This document shows, one piece after another, positions 1 to 8,309 of a stretch of DNA of 64,000 bases (positions are counted from its first letter, which is position 1; the number at the start of each line of letters is the position of its first letter). A program made the translations under genes and the position numbers. This stretch comes from Gemmatales bacterium (GTDB lineage Bacteria; Planctomycetota; Planctomycetia; Gemmatales; Gemmataceae): positions 620,001 through 684,000 of the forward strand of contig BPJP01000001.1 of assembly GCA_026004675.1 (NCBI GenBank). The letters are read 5' to 3'. Below the pieces are notes generated by a model. That model searched no databases, was not told where the DNA came from, and saw nothing but the letters and a program-made list of their open reading frames with translations.

Positions 1-2
1 AA

Positions 3-209
3 CTCGACCTCACTATTGTTTCCAGTGGCGATCCGATGCTGCGCAATGACTATTCGGTTATCCTGTTGAATGAAGAACGGCACCCCCATGTTCATGTGGC
101 CGAGGCCAAACAGTTCGCCGACTTTCTCACCGCTGCAGAGACCAAAGCGCTGATCGGCGAATTCGGCGTTGACAAGTTCGGCCAACCACTGTTCGTGCCG
201 GCGCCTTGA
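3..209 (+). CDS. tupA: Tungstate ABC transporter substrate-binding protein, C-terminal part
   Basis: The window opens inside a gene; the last 68 codons are readable before a TGA stop. The visible residues include an SGDPMLRNDYSV stretch, then NEERHPHV, a helix with AKQFADFLT, and a QPLFVP ending. From memory this matches the C-terminal lobe of TupA-type periplasmic proteins, which bind tungstate (or molybdate) and deliver it to a TupB/TupC ABC transporter. The N-terminal lobe, signal peptide and ligand residues lie outside the window, and no permease or ATPase gene follows, so any transporter partners would be upstream. A MoaD-like protein near 39 kb is the only other hint of molybdenum or tungsten cofactor use here. 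Confidence 0.75.
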   Translation, partial: LDLTIVSSGDPMLRNDYSVILLNEERHPHVHVAEAKQFADFLTAAETKALIGEFGVDKFGQPLFVPAP

Positions 210-487
210 GGCGGATGTCCCAATGCCTGGTGATCCCTGCCGGTTCGTCATGCCCGTCTCGGGGGCGCTCGATGGCACGCTGTTGGGTAGCGTCCATCTG
301 CTGCTGTTTTCCGAAGCCTGCCAGGGCGTGGTTACCGGCAAGAAGGTCGGCGATCCGATGCCAGAGGGCGTCAGAAAACTCGATCCATAACTCCCTTGAC
401 AGTCCGTTTTGATCGTTTTAGAGTAACCGCACCGTTGGTTCCGCTACTTCTTCCCGTCCGCTGTCGCTGCGACAGGAATTAGCCTTC

Positions 488-3400
488 ATGCAAGAAGAAA
501 CAACTCTGGATTTTGCGCGGATTGCTCAGGACCTCCAGATCCGTAAGGTGCAGGTCGAAAGCGTGGTCAAGTTGCTCGACGAGGGCAACACCATTCCATT
601 TATCGCCCGCTATCGCAAGGAACGTACCAACGGGTTGAGCGAGGACGTTCTCCGACAGATTCAAGCTCGTGTTCAGCAGCTTCGGCAACTCGAAGACCGC
701 AAACGGTCCATTCTCAAAAGCATCGAGAATCAAGGCAAGCTGACCGAGGAGCTCAAAGCCGAAATACTGCGTGCGGACACAGCCAAGCGGCTGGAAGACT
801 TGTATCTTCCCTACAAGCCGAAGAAAAGGACGCTGGCGACGGTGGCCCGCGAGCGCGGTCTGGAGCCGTTGGCTTTGGCCATCTGGAACCGCGACGAAGC
901 CGTTGCCCAGCTTGAAGAAGTGTTCCCGACGCTGGTCAACGCCGAGAAGGAGTTGCCAACCGTCGAGGAAGTCAAAGCCGGTGTCACGCATATTCTTTCG
1001 GAGATGATTGCCGAGCATGCGTCGGTCCGATCCGCGGTTCGGGGCATCGCCTGGGATACGGGGAAACTCAGCACGTCTCGCAGCGAGCAACTAGCCGAAG
1101 GCAAAGGCAACGAATTCAAGGACTATTTTCAGTTCACCGAGTCGGTTCGTTCGATTCCGCCGCATCGCATCCTGGCGATCAACCGCGGCGAGAAAGAAAA
1201 GGCGTTGACGGTTCGCTTCGAATTCGACCGAGAGGCTGCCAAAAACGCCGCCGCGGAAAAACTGTCTCTTGGCGATCATCCGCATGCTGCTTTTCTGCAG
1301 CAGGTTCTCGACGACGCTTTCGAGCGCCTGCTGATTCCGAGTTTGGAGCGGGAAATCCGACGGGACTTGACAGAGCGTGCCCACAACCATGCGGTGTCGG
1401 TGTTTGCCCGGAACCTCCGCAGCTTGCTGTTGCAACCCCCCTTGAGCGGTCGGCGCATCTTGGCCATCGATCCGGGGTTTCGCACGGGATGCAAGTTGGC
1501 CGCTCTCGACGAGTACGGCAACGTGCTGGCTCACGATGTCATGTACCCTCACGCGCCGCAAAAGCGCGCCGCCGACGCCAAACTGCTCATGCAGTATCTG
1601 ATCCGCAAGCACCAACTCGACTTGATCGCCATTGGCAATGGTACCGCCTGCCGAGAAACGGAAGAACTGGTTGCGGAGTTGATCGCCGAACTGACCAGCG
1701 AGGATGCGAGTCAGGTGGTGGCGGCTGCCGAGGCACCGCCGATCGCGGAGGTCGCCGGCGTTGTCGTCAGTGGCGACGCGCCGATCGCCGGCGACACCAC
1801 CATTTCGTCCATTCCAGATGCGTCAGCGGTGGCCAGCAGCGGCTTGCCCTCTGGAGAAGACGTCTCTGCTGCCTTTGTCATCGAATCCGCACCTGTCGGT
1901 GAAATGGTGTCGCTCGATGCGACGATCGCCCCGTGTGCGGAGGCTTCAGTGGCGAGTAGTGCTGAGTCGGCCAGCGCAACGCGGGTCGAGGAATCGACAG
2001 CGGACAAGTCGACTGAACCGGCGGCAAGCTCCACCCCCCCGCTCGCTTCCGAACGGACGGTTGCCCAGTCGCCCGCCAGGGAAGAACCGCCCAGAATAAC
2101 GGCTCGAGACCTCGAAGGTTTGCCGCGAGCACCCGCTTCGCTCGCCTATATCATCGTGAACGAAGCAGGCGCCAGCGTCTACTCAGCCAGTCCCATTGGA
2201 CGCGAGGAGTTCCCGGATTTCGATGCAACCGTTCGCGGTACGATCTCCATCGGTCGTCGCGTTCTGGATCCATTGAGCGAACTGGTGAAGATCGACCCGC
2301 AAAATATCGGCGTCGGGTTGTACCAGCATGACGTTCATCCGCGCAATCTCAAAGAGTCGCTCGAAGCGGTTGTCGAGTCTTCGGTCAACCACGTCGGCGT
2401 CGATTTGAACACGGCAAGTGTGCCGCTTTTGCGATACGTTTCGGGATTGAACCAGCTGGTTGCCCGTCAATTGGTGGAATACCGCAAGCAGCATGGGCCG
2501 TTCCGCAGTCGCCAACAACTGCTGGACATTCCCGGCATGGGACCGGCACGTTTTACCCAGGCTGCGGGATTCTTGCGCATTCGCGGCGGCGATAACCCAT
2601 TCGATCAGACGTGGATTCATCCCGAAAGCTACGGCGTCGCGGAAAGGCTGCTCAACGACCTCGGTTATTCTCCCAAGGCGTTGGAGGACAAACAACAGTT
2701 AGAATCGCTTCGCGAAAAGTTGCAGTCGATATCGCCGCAGGAAGTGTGTCGCCGCTTGGAAGTCGGCGAGCCGACGCTGCGTGACATCATCGACGCTCTC
2801 AGCCGTCCCGGTCGCGATCCGCGCGAAGATTTGCCGTTACCCGTTTTCAAGAAAGGTATCCTCAAGCTCGAGGATTTGCAGCCAGGCATGGAACTCAAGG
2901 GGACGGTGGTCAACGTTGTCGACTTCGGTGCTTTTGTCGACATCGGGCTGAAAGACAGCGGGCTGGTGCACATCAGCCAACTCGCCAACCGCTTTGTGAA
3001 GAACCCTTATGACGTAGTGGCGGTCGGCGACGTTGTGACCGTCTGGGTTTTGAACGTGGATCACGAGCGCAAGCGCGTGTCCCTGACGATGATTAAACCT
3101 GGAACCGAGCGCAAGCCAGGGGAAAGACGGCCGCGTGGCCGGGGCGATCGGGCTTCTCGTGGCGAGCGCGCGAAAGGGGACCGGCCGCCAAGGCCGCCTC
3201 AGGAACAGACAACGGAAGGTTCGCAAGGGAAGGCGCCGGACGAACGACCGCCTCGTCGTGAACGCCGACCAAGGCCAAGAGGACCCGAACCGAAACGCGA
3301 AGAACCGCCGGCTCCGGTCATCCCGCCGCCGCCAAAGATTCAAGGCGGCAAAACCGGTACGCCGTCCTTGCGACCCAAGGAACTGGCAGCGGTATCCCGC

Positions 3401-3808
3401 CCAACCTCAGCAAAAGGCCCCAAACCGAAGCTGACGAATGAAGCTTTGAGTGGAAAAGTACCGTTGCACACCTTCAGCGAATTGATTGCTTTCTTCGAAA
3501 AGAAAGGCAAACTCCAGGAGGAAAAACAAGAACCTGCCGAGGCTGCGGAGAAAGGCGACACTTCGCAGCCACAACCTGAGCAAAACCAGCCGATCGAGTC
3601 GACCGAGCAGATCGCTCAACCAGCGACCGCGCTTGAATCGGGAGAAACTGCTGAACTTCCCCAACTGGTACGGCCACAGTCCGCAGAGGCGGAACCGCCG
3701 GCGCCGCCTGCAGCGGAAAACTCAACGCAATCGGCAGTGGATTCCGAGACAGCAGAAACACACCCCCAAACGGACCAGGTTCAGGAGGAAACGTCCAAAG
3801 CGGATTGA
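488..3808 (+). CDS. tex: Tex-family RNA-binding transcription accessory protein with an inserted segment and long tail
   Basis: Tex proteins bind nucleic acid and act in transcription. Domain order is canonical: an N-terminal helical Tex region (about residues 1-190), a YqgF/RNase H-like domain starting near LAIDPGFRTG (about 325), a helix-hairpin-helix pair (about 635-698, NTASVPLLRYVSG then DIPGMGPARF), and an S1 domain (about 797-868, GTVVNVVDFGAFVDIGLKDS). The length, 1106 residues, far exceeds the usual 720-780. Two additions explain it. About 150 low-complexity A/S/E/V-rich residues (roughly 395-548) interrupt the YqgF domain between AIGNGTACRETE and AYIIVNEAGASVYSAS. A disordered tail rich in R, P, E and Q follows the S1 domain. 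The frame is continuous across the insertion. The gene stands alone. Confidence 0.93.
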   Translation: MQEETTLDFARIAQDLQIRKVQVESVVKLLDEGNTIPFIARYRKERTNGLSEDVLRQIQARVQQLRQLEDRKRSILKSIENQGKLTEELKAEILRADTAKRLEDLYLPYKPKKRTLATVARERGLEPLALAIWNRDEAVAQLEEVFPTLVNAEKELPTVEEVKAGVTHILSEMIAEHASVRSAVRGIAWDTGKLSTSRSEQLAEGKGNEFKDYFQFTESVRSIPPHRILAINRGEKEKALTVRFEFDREAAKNAAAEKLSLGDHPHAAFLQQVLDDAFERLLIPSLEREIRRDLTERAHNHAVSVFARNLRSLLLQPPLSGRRILAIDPGFRTGCKLAALDEYGNVLAHDVMYPHAPQKRAADAKLLMQYLIRKHQLDLIAIGNGTACRETEELVAELIAELTSEDASQVVAAAEAPPIAEVAGVVVSGDAPIAGDTTISSIPDASAVASSGLPSGEDVSAAFVIESAPVGEMVSLDATIAPCAEASVASSAESASATRVEESTADKSTEPAASSTPPLASERTVAQSPAREEPPRITARDLEGLPRAPASLAYIIVNEAGASVYSASPIGREEFPDFDATVRGTISIGRRVLDPLSELVKIDPQNIGVGLYQHDVHPRNLKESLEAVVESSVNHVGVDLNTASVPLLRYVSGLNQLVARQLVEYRKQHGPFRSRQQLLDIPGMGPARFTQAAGFLRIRGGDNPFDQTWIHPESYGVAERLLNDLGYSPKALEDKQQLESLREKLQSISPQEVCRRLEVGEPTLRDIIDALSRPGRDPREDLPLPVFKKGILKLEDLQPGMELKGTVVNVVDFGAFVDIGLKDSGLVHISQLANRFVKNPYDVVAVGDVVTVWVLNVDHERKRVSLTMIKPGTERKPGERRPRGRGDRASRGERAKGDRPPRPPQEQTTEGSQGKAPDERPPRRERRPRPRGPEPKREEPPAPVIPPPPKIQGGKTGTPSLRPKELAAVSRPTSAKGPKPKLTNEALSGKVPLHTFSELIAFFEKKGKLQEEKQEPAEAAEKGDTSQPQPEQNQPIESTEQIAQPATALESGETAELPQLVRPQSAEAEPPAPPAAENSTQSAVDSETAETHPQTDQVQEETSKAD

Positions 3809-3939
3809 CCACCGGGATTCCGCCGTGAACAATACGAAAGGTCCCATCTTAGAAAATTCTGAAACCCGGACCGAACCAGTCGGGTATTGCGTATAAACCT
3901 CTCGAACCTTGCTTCTCGATTCACACGAAAGGACCAGCA

Positions 3940-4896
3940 ATGCGTCACCTTCTCGGACTCGGCCTGCTGATGGCCCTGGTTGTGCCGGCCAATGCTGTCG
4001 ATCTTGAAAAGTATTTGCCGGACGATACCCAAGCTGTCGTCTCGCTTAATTGGCAACAAGTGCTCAATTCGGCCCTGGCGGAAAGGTACTTCGGGCGGGA
4101 TATCGAAAAAGCCGTCAAGAGCAAAGACCTGCAGCGGTTTACCCAACTCTTCGATCTGGATCCGTTGAAAGACATCTACCGGCTCACGGTTGCGGTCCCG
4201 GCGAACGTGCAGCAGCGCCAAGGGTCGATCCTCATCACTGGCAGCTTCGATCCGGAAAAGATCGAAAAAGGGGTCAAACTGTTCGCGAACAACGTGAAGG
4301 TCCACAAAGCCGGTACCACTCCCGTCTATGAAACGAAAGGCAACGACGGCAATCCTGTGTTTCTGGCTGTGCTCGACACCGAACTGGCAGTCCTTTCGAC
4401 CGACTTTCGTTACATCGATGAAACCATTGCCAAAGTGGCTGGCCGGCGGAAGACGAAAATAAACGCTGAACTGGCGAAAATGGTGGCGGCCCAGAACCCG
4501 AAACAAAGCATGTGGCTCGTCAGCGTCGTTTCAGACAATTTCAAACAACTGGCCAACAAGAATCCGCAGGGGCAAAAAGCGGCCGCCGTCCTGGGCAAAC
4601 TCGAAGTCCTGACTGGCCAGATTCTGGTCGAAAAGGACATCAAGGTCGCCCTGCAGGCGCGGTTGAGCGACGCCGCCGCTGCCAAACAAGCGGTCGACGC
4701 ACTGAACGCCGGCAAATTGATCCTCACCTTCGCTGTCAGTGCGAATGAAGATTTGAAGCAGGTCGCCCCTATGATCCTCGAACTGGTCAATTCCATCAAA
4801 ATTTCGCAAAAGGCAGCGTCGGTCGGCGTGGACCTCGTCATCTCACAAAAACTGATCGACAAAGTCATGGAACAAGCCAACAAGAACCGGCCCTGA
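3940..4896 (+). CDS. Secreted protein of unknown function
   Basis: The protein has 318 residues and starts with a clear signal peptide (MRHLLGLGLLMALVVPANA, likely cleaved before VDLEKYLPDD). The mature part begins with a YLPDDTQAVVSLNWQQVL-type motif that I associate with planctomycete secreted proteins of unknown role, and it is rich in lysine and in alternating helix and strand. No catalytic motif or membrane anchor is visible, so it is probably periplasmic. The start is supported by an AAGGA site shortly before the ATG. A strong hairpin terminator follows directly, so it is transcribed alone or is last in its unit. Confidence 0.7.
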   Translation: MRHLLGLGLLMALVVPANAVDLEKYLPDDTQAVVSLNWQQVLNSALAERYFGRDIEKAVKSKDLQRFTQLFDLDPLKDIYRLTVAVPANVQQRQGSILITGSFDPEKIEKGVKLFANNVKVHKAGTTPVYETKGNDGNPVFLAVLDTELAVLSTDFRYIDETIAKVAGRRKTKINAELAKMVAAQNPKQSMWLVSVVSDNFKQLANKNPQGQKAAAVLGKLEVLTGQILVEKDIKVALQARLSDAAAAKQAVDALNAGKLILTFAVSANEDLKQVAPMILELVNSIKISQKAASVGVDLVISQKLIDKVMEQANKNRP

Positions 4897-4915
4897 GGGA
4901 TCGGTCTTTCGCAAC

Positions 4916-4950
4916 AAAAAGGTGCGGCTGTTGCAGCCGCGCCTTTTTTT
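4916..4950 (+). terminator. Rho-independent terminator
   Basis: A 9-bp stem (4921-4929 with 4935-4943, one G-T pair) closes a 5-base loop. It is preceded by five A and followed by seven T. It lies 20 bases after the stop codon of the secreted protein gene at 3940-4896 and reads on the plus strand. Confidence 0.85.
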
Positions 4951-5093
4951 CACGTCGTGTGCCAGGCATGTCGTGAACGACGAGGGGCAAGTCTTGTGCG
5001 GAGTTTGGTGACAGCAACATCAAGTCCGAACCCGGCTTCCGCCCCGAGGCGGAGGATGTCACGGCTAGCTCGAGGACAAACGCCTGCTCCACT

Positions 5094-5981
5094 TCAAGGT
5101 CGAGCCAACTCTTGCCACAAAGCTTTGTAATAACGCAGAAACTCCGCACCGCTTGCCGGGTCAGGGCGCAACCGGCCAACTTCGCATAACGTATAGCGGT
5201 CGTAGCCCGATGCGGTCAGCAGTCGAAAGAGTTCGCGATACGGATAAACGCCCAGCGAATCGTTGTAAAGGCTGTTGATATGGCAGGATAAGAGCCAGCG
5301 GCGCAGCATTTTGAAGGAGTCGGCAACCGAACCGTTCTTGACGTCGGGAGGGTTGCAGTTCCAACAAAGACCGACCTTGGGATGGCCGCAATGCTCCATG
5401 ATCTTTTTCACGTTTTCAGGCTCCGACGTGCCTCGGCCATGAACTTCGACCCAGATTTCCACACCGGCATCCTGGGCTGCCTTGCCGCAAGGCAATAGAC
5501 TTTGCCCGATCTGCGTCAACGTTTTTTCAGCCGGCACATTGGGCACCAGCCGATTGGGGCGAACCTTGACCCCTTTGCCGCCAACGTCGGCAACCAGTTC
5601 GACGAAGCGCTTGCAGGTTTCGATTTGCCGCTTCACTTCGGCAACGTCCGGTGAATGAAACTCGCAAGTGGTGCCACAGCCCCACAGGACCACACCCGAG
5701 TCGGCGAACCGTTGCCGTACTTCTTTACGCTGGCCCTTATTGAGCGTCGGCTCGACGCCGTGCTTGTGGGTCGTGCGAAGCTCGACGGCGGCAATCCCAA
5801 CTTGCTGACAGACTTTGATAATTGTTGGCAAATCCCAAGTGGCGGCGACATTATAAGTCACCAGTCCGAGTTGGAATTTCGGTTTGGTTTTCCCGTCGGC
5901 GCCGCCGACGTCGCCACCCAGCGTGGTCGAGGCAACCATCGCTGCCGACGTTCGCAGAAATTCTCGCCGCGTATAGGCCAT
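5094..5981 (-). CDS. Sugar phosphate isomerase/epimerase-like TIM-barrel protein, exported
   Basis: The protein has about 295 residues from the chosen start. It begins with a twin-arginine-type signal (YTRREFLRTSAAMVAS), so it is probably exported folded by the Tat system, which is common for planctomycete AP-endonuclease-2-like TIM barrels. The barrel follows with LGLVTYNVAATWDLPTI, the VELRTTHKHGV strand, WVEVHGRG, and GLCWNCNPPD, which carry the acidic and histidine metal ligands typical of the family. The substrate cannot be told. The ATG at 5981 has a GGGAG site six bases upstream; the frame could extend seven codons further. Another isomerase of the same superfamily lies just upstream on the same strand. 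Confidence 0.8.
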   Translation of the reverse strand: MAYTRREFLRTSAAMVASTTLGGDVGGADGKTKPKFQLGLVTYNVAATWDLPTIIKVCQQVGIAAVELRTTHKHGVEPTLNKGQRKEVRQRFADSGVVLWGCGTTCEFHSPDVAEVKRQIETCKRFVELVADVGGKGVKVRPNRLVPNVPAEKTLTQIGQSLLPCGKAAQDAGVEIWVEVHGRGTSEPENVKKIMEHCGHPKVGLCWNCNPPDVKNGSVADSFKMLRRWLLSCHINSLYNDSLGVYPYRELFRLLTASGYDRYTLCEVGRLRPDPASGAEFLRYYKALWQELARP

Positions 5982-6107
5982 GGCGGTTCTCCCATGCTGC
6001 AAAAGAGATCATGCCTGCGGTTTCTTCGCCAGAGACAATTATACTGATCGAACGCGCTCGCGAAGCCGGCCGAAGTGAATCGAACAGACAACCGAAGCGC
6101 GGTGCGG

Positions 6108-6980
6108 CTAATGACGACCAGATAGATGCGACCGCAAAAAAGCGAGAGACCTGCGTGCCGTCACGATGGCGTCGTGGCTGTGGCGACTCAACTCGACATG
6201 CACTCCTCCCGAGTAGCCGATGTCTTGAAGGGTGGCCAGCACGGGAGCAAAGTCGATCTCCCCTTCTCCAAACATCAGGTGTTCATGTTCGCCACGGCGC
6301 ATGTCTTCGATGTGGATATTCCAAATGAGTTGTTGCCAGCGTTCCAAATGGGCCTCGATGGGCGTTTCTCCCTGACAGTGCAGATGACCGATGTCGATCG
6401 TAAGACCGAAACAGGGATGAGATAAGCGATGGTGCAGCTCCGCGAAACGAGCCATCGAGTCGATGAACATGCCGGGTTCCGGCTCGAATGCCAGCCGCAT
6501 GCCAAGACGTTCGGCAGAACGGCACAGCGTTTCGCAGCCGGCCAACAGCCGGTCAAACAATCGCCCTTCGCTGCCGGCGGCGTCTCCATCGGTTCGTCCT
6601 GACCAGAAGCTAACGCAGTCAGCCTCTAATGCGACAGCAACATCCAGAGCGCGGAGCAAGAAGTCGAGACGTCTCCGCCGCCCTGTTTCGTCTGAGCTGA
6701 GCAAAGTCGGTTGATGCTTCTGGCGCGGATCAAGAAGAAACCGCGCCCCCGTTTCAACAACGCAGCGCAGTCGGCGTTTGCCAAGCAACTGCTGAATGGT
6801 TCGCAACTGCCCGGCGAACCCCGGTTCATACGGGTTTAAAGCATGAAAATCGAGCGTGATGGCGACGCTTTCGTAACCAAGGTCAGCGAGGATTTCAATT
6901 GCATCCTCGAGGCGATGATGGGCGAAACCATTGGTGTTGTAACCGATACGAAAAGGAAGAGCGGTCGTCATCGCCAACAC
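6108..6980 (-). CDS. Sugar phosphate isomerase/epimerase-like TIM-barrel protein, cytoplasmic
   Basis: This is a 290-residue xylose-isomerase-like TIM barrel without a signal peptide. Family features are the first strand FRIGYNTNGFAHHRLEDAI, LGYESVAITLDFHAL, LAFEPEPGMFIDS (glutamate ligand), LTIDIGHLHCQGE (aspartate and histidine ligands), WNIHIEDMRRGEHEH, and a final GGVHVELSRHS glutamate. These form the expected divalent-metal site. The substrate is unknown. An internal ATG three codons in (6971) is an alternative start. The FmdB-like gene ends 24 bases upstream on the same strand, so the two may be co-transcribed. Confidence 0.82.
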   Translation of the reverse strand: MLAMTTALPFRIGYNTNGFAHHRLEDAIEILADLGYESVAITLDFHALNPYEPGFAGQLRTIQQLLGKRRLRCVVETGARFLLDPRQKHQPTLLSSDETGRRRRLDFLLRALDVAVALEADCVSFWSGRTDGDAAGSEGRLFDRLLAGCETLCRSAERLGMRLAFEPEPGMFIDSMARFAELHHRLSHPCFGLTIDIGHLHCQGETPIEAHLERWQQLIWNIHIEDMRRGEHEHLMFGEGEIDFAPVLATLQDIGYSGGVHVELSRHSHDAIVTARRSLAFLRSHLSGRH

Positions 6981-7004
6981 GCGAAAGGGAACCGTTGCAA
7001 GACA

Positions 7005-7220
7005 TTACGGCAGCCGACAGCAGCCTGGCCCGCAAGGCGGAGCCTTGGGATCGCAGGCCAGCGGCAAAGGCGAACTTTCCGTCTTGGGTCGCGCTGGCAG
7101 GCTCAAGCGCCTTTCCACGCGCTCGGCTTTGCATTGGGGACACTCAACACGCTCGCCATTGAATACCAGCGCCTCGAATTCGTGGGAACATTTGCTGCAA
7201 GTATACTCGTACAATGGCAT
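7005..7220 (-). CDS. FmdB-family zinc ribbon protein
   Basis: This small protein of 71 residues begins MPLYEYTCSKCSHEFEALV and continues with a second pair in VECPQCKAE. The CxxC...CxxC arrangement is the hallmark of the FmdB putative regulatory zinc ribbon. The tail is rich in proline and cysteine (PPCGPGCCRLP), a common ending in this family. A GGGAG site lies about nine bases before the ATG. It sits between a rhomboid gene upstream and an isomerase gene downstream, all on the minus strand. Its biochemical role is not established. Confidence 0.85.
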   Translation of the reverse strand: MPLYEYTCSKCSHEFEALVFNGERVECPQCKAERVERRLSLPARPKTESSPLPLACDPKAPPCGPGCCRLP

Positions 7221-7279
7221 GGTTGCTTGCTCCCTTTCCGATTGTCAGATGTCGCATCCTTCTTTCGTCGATATCCCGT

Positions 7280-8150
7280 TTATGTACGCTTTTTCCGCAT
7301 CAGTTCGCTGGCCCGCAAGAGGATGGCACGTTCGTTTTCCGTCAAGCTTTCCTGTCCCGAATTAGCGATTTTTTCCAAGACCGCGTCGAGTTTGGCCTCG
7401 AGCTGCTCGTCGATGGTCTCGGCAGCACCGACTCGCAGTGGGACGACTCGCTCATCTTCGCGATAGATACGCAACTTCGGGCGCTGGGCGCGGCGAATGA
7501 GCGTCTTGAACGAAGACAGAAAACCCGATAAGTGCCAGTGCCTCTTGTAATAGAGATAGCCGAACGCCGCACCGGCCAGATGGCAGGCCACTGCGGTTCC
7601 GCTAGCTGGCCCTGCGCCCAAAAGTTCAAACAAGTCGCGCGCCACCTGAAAAATAACGAACACCCAGATGGACATCGGGAAGACGAAAAACAACAAGATC
7701 TTCCGGTGAGGATAATGCAAGGCACACAAGACCATAACAGCGGTGACCGCGCCGGAGGCGCCCAAAGCGGCGTGGTAACTTCCCGTGACCAGTTCCCATG
7801 CGACATACCCGATGCCACCGAGGAAGGCAGCCGTCAAATAAAACAGCAAGAATTCGCGCGACCCGTACCATTCCTCCATGTCAGGGCCGAACCAGAACAG
7901 AAACAGCATGTTGAAGACAATGTGCCAGAGGGTTTCCGGCGCATGCAAGAAGGCATAGCTCAAAAGCCGCCATACCTGCCCGTTCAGAACGCTGCGATCG
8001 ACAACGAAGGACCGGGTTAAAGCCGTCTTTGAGAATCAACTGGAGGATGAAGACGCCGATGTTGACGATAATCAACCACTTGACGACCTGCCCCCGCTCG
8101 AACAAAGCAGGGCCGGAACTGCGATAATATTCTCGGTCATAGATGCCCAT
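7280..8150 (-). pseudogene. Rhomboid-family intramembrane serine protease, frame broken once
   Basis: Two overlapping reading frames together encode one rhomboid. The first starts at 8150 (MGIYDREYYRSSGP) and includes the first membrane helix (VVKWLIIVNIGVFILQLIL). The second, ending at 7280, carries SYAFLHAPETLWHIVFNM, the catalytic serine motif ALGASGAVTAVM, and the catalytic histidine helix CHLAGAAFGYLYY. The join needs removal of one base around 8011-8016, inside a CCGGG run; correct reading then gives SFVVDRSVLNGQVWRLLSYAFLH. Because catalytic residues and all helices are intact, this is either a sequencing indel or a very recent mutation. A cytoplasmic tail with EDERVVPLRVG follows the last helix. 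Confidence 0.75.
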
Positions 8151-8309
8151 ACCGTACCCCCGCAAGGGTTCATTCCAACCTATTTTTAACACATCCGCGC
8201 GGTTGGAGGCAATTCCGGTCGGTTCGGAACGGCGCTCTCCCCCGTCCACTGACCCTGTTCAGACCGGGGGAGAAAGAAAGCGAATGATCCTTTCGGTTCG
8301 AGAGGTCGA

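Noticed and set aside
169..412. Two overlapping short plus-strand frames after tupA
   Set aside because: They share no motif with a known family, lack a good ribosome site, and overlap the tupA end; I regard the 278 bases before tex as intergenic.
8236..8273. Hairpin TCTCCCCC...GGGGGAGA downstream of rtcB
   Set aside because: The stem is perfect but there is no T run on the minus strand after it, so I did not call a terminator; it may still act as an RNA end or processing site.
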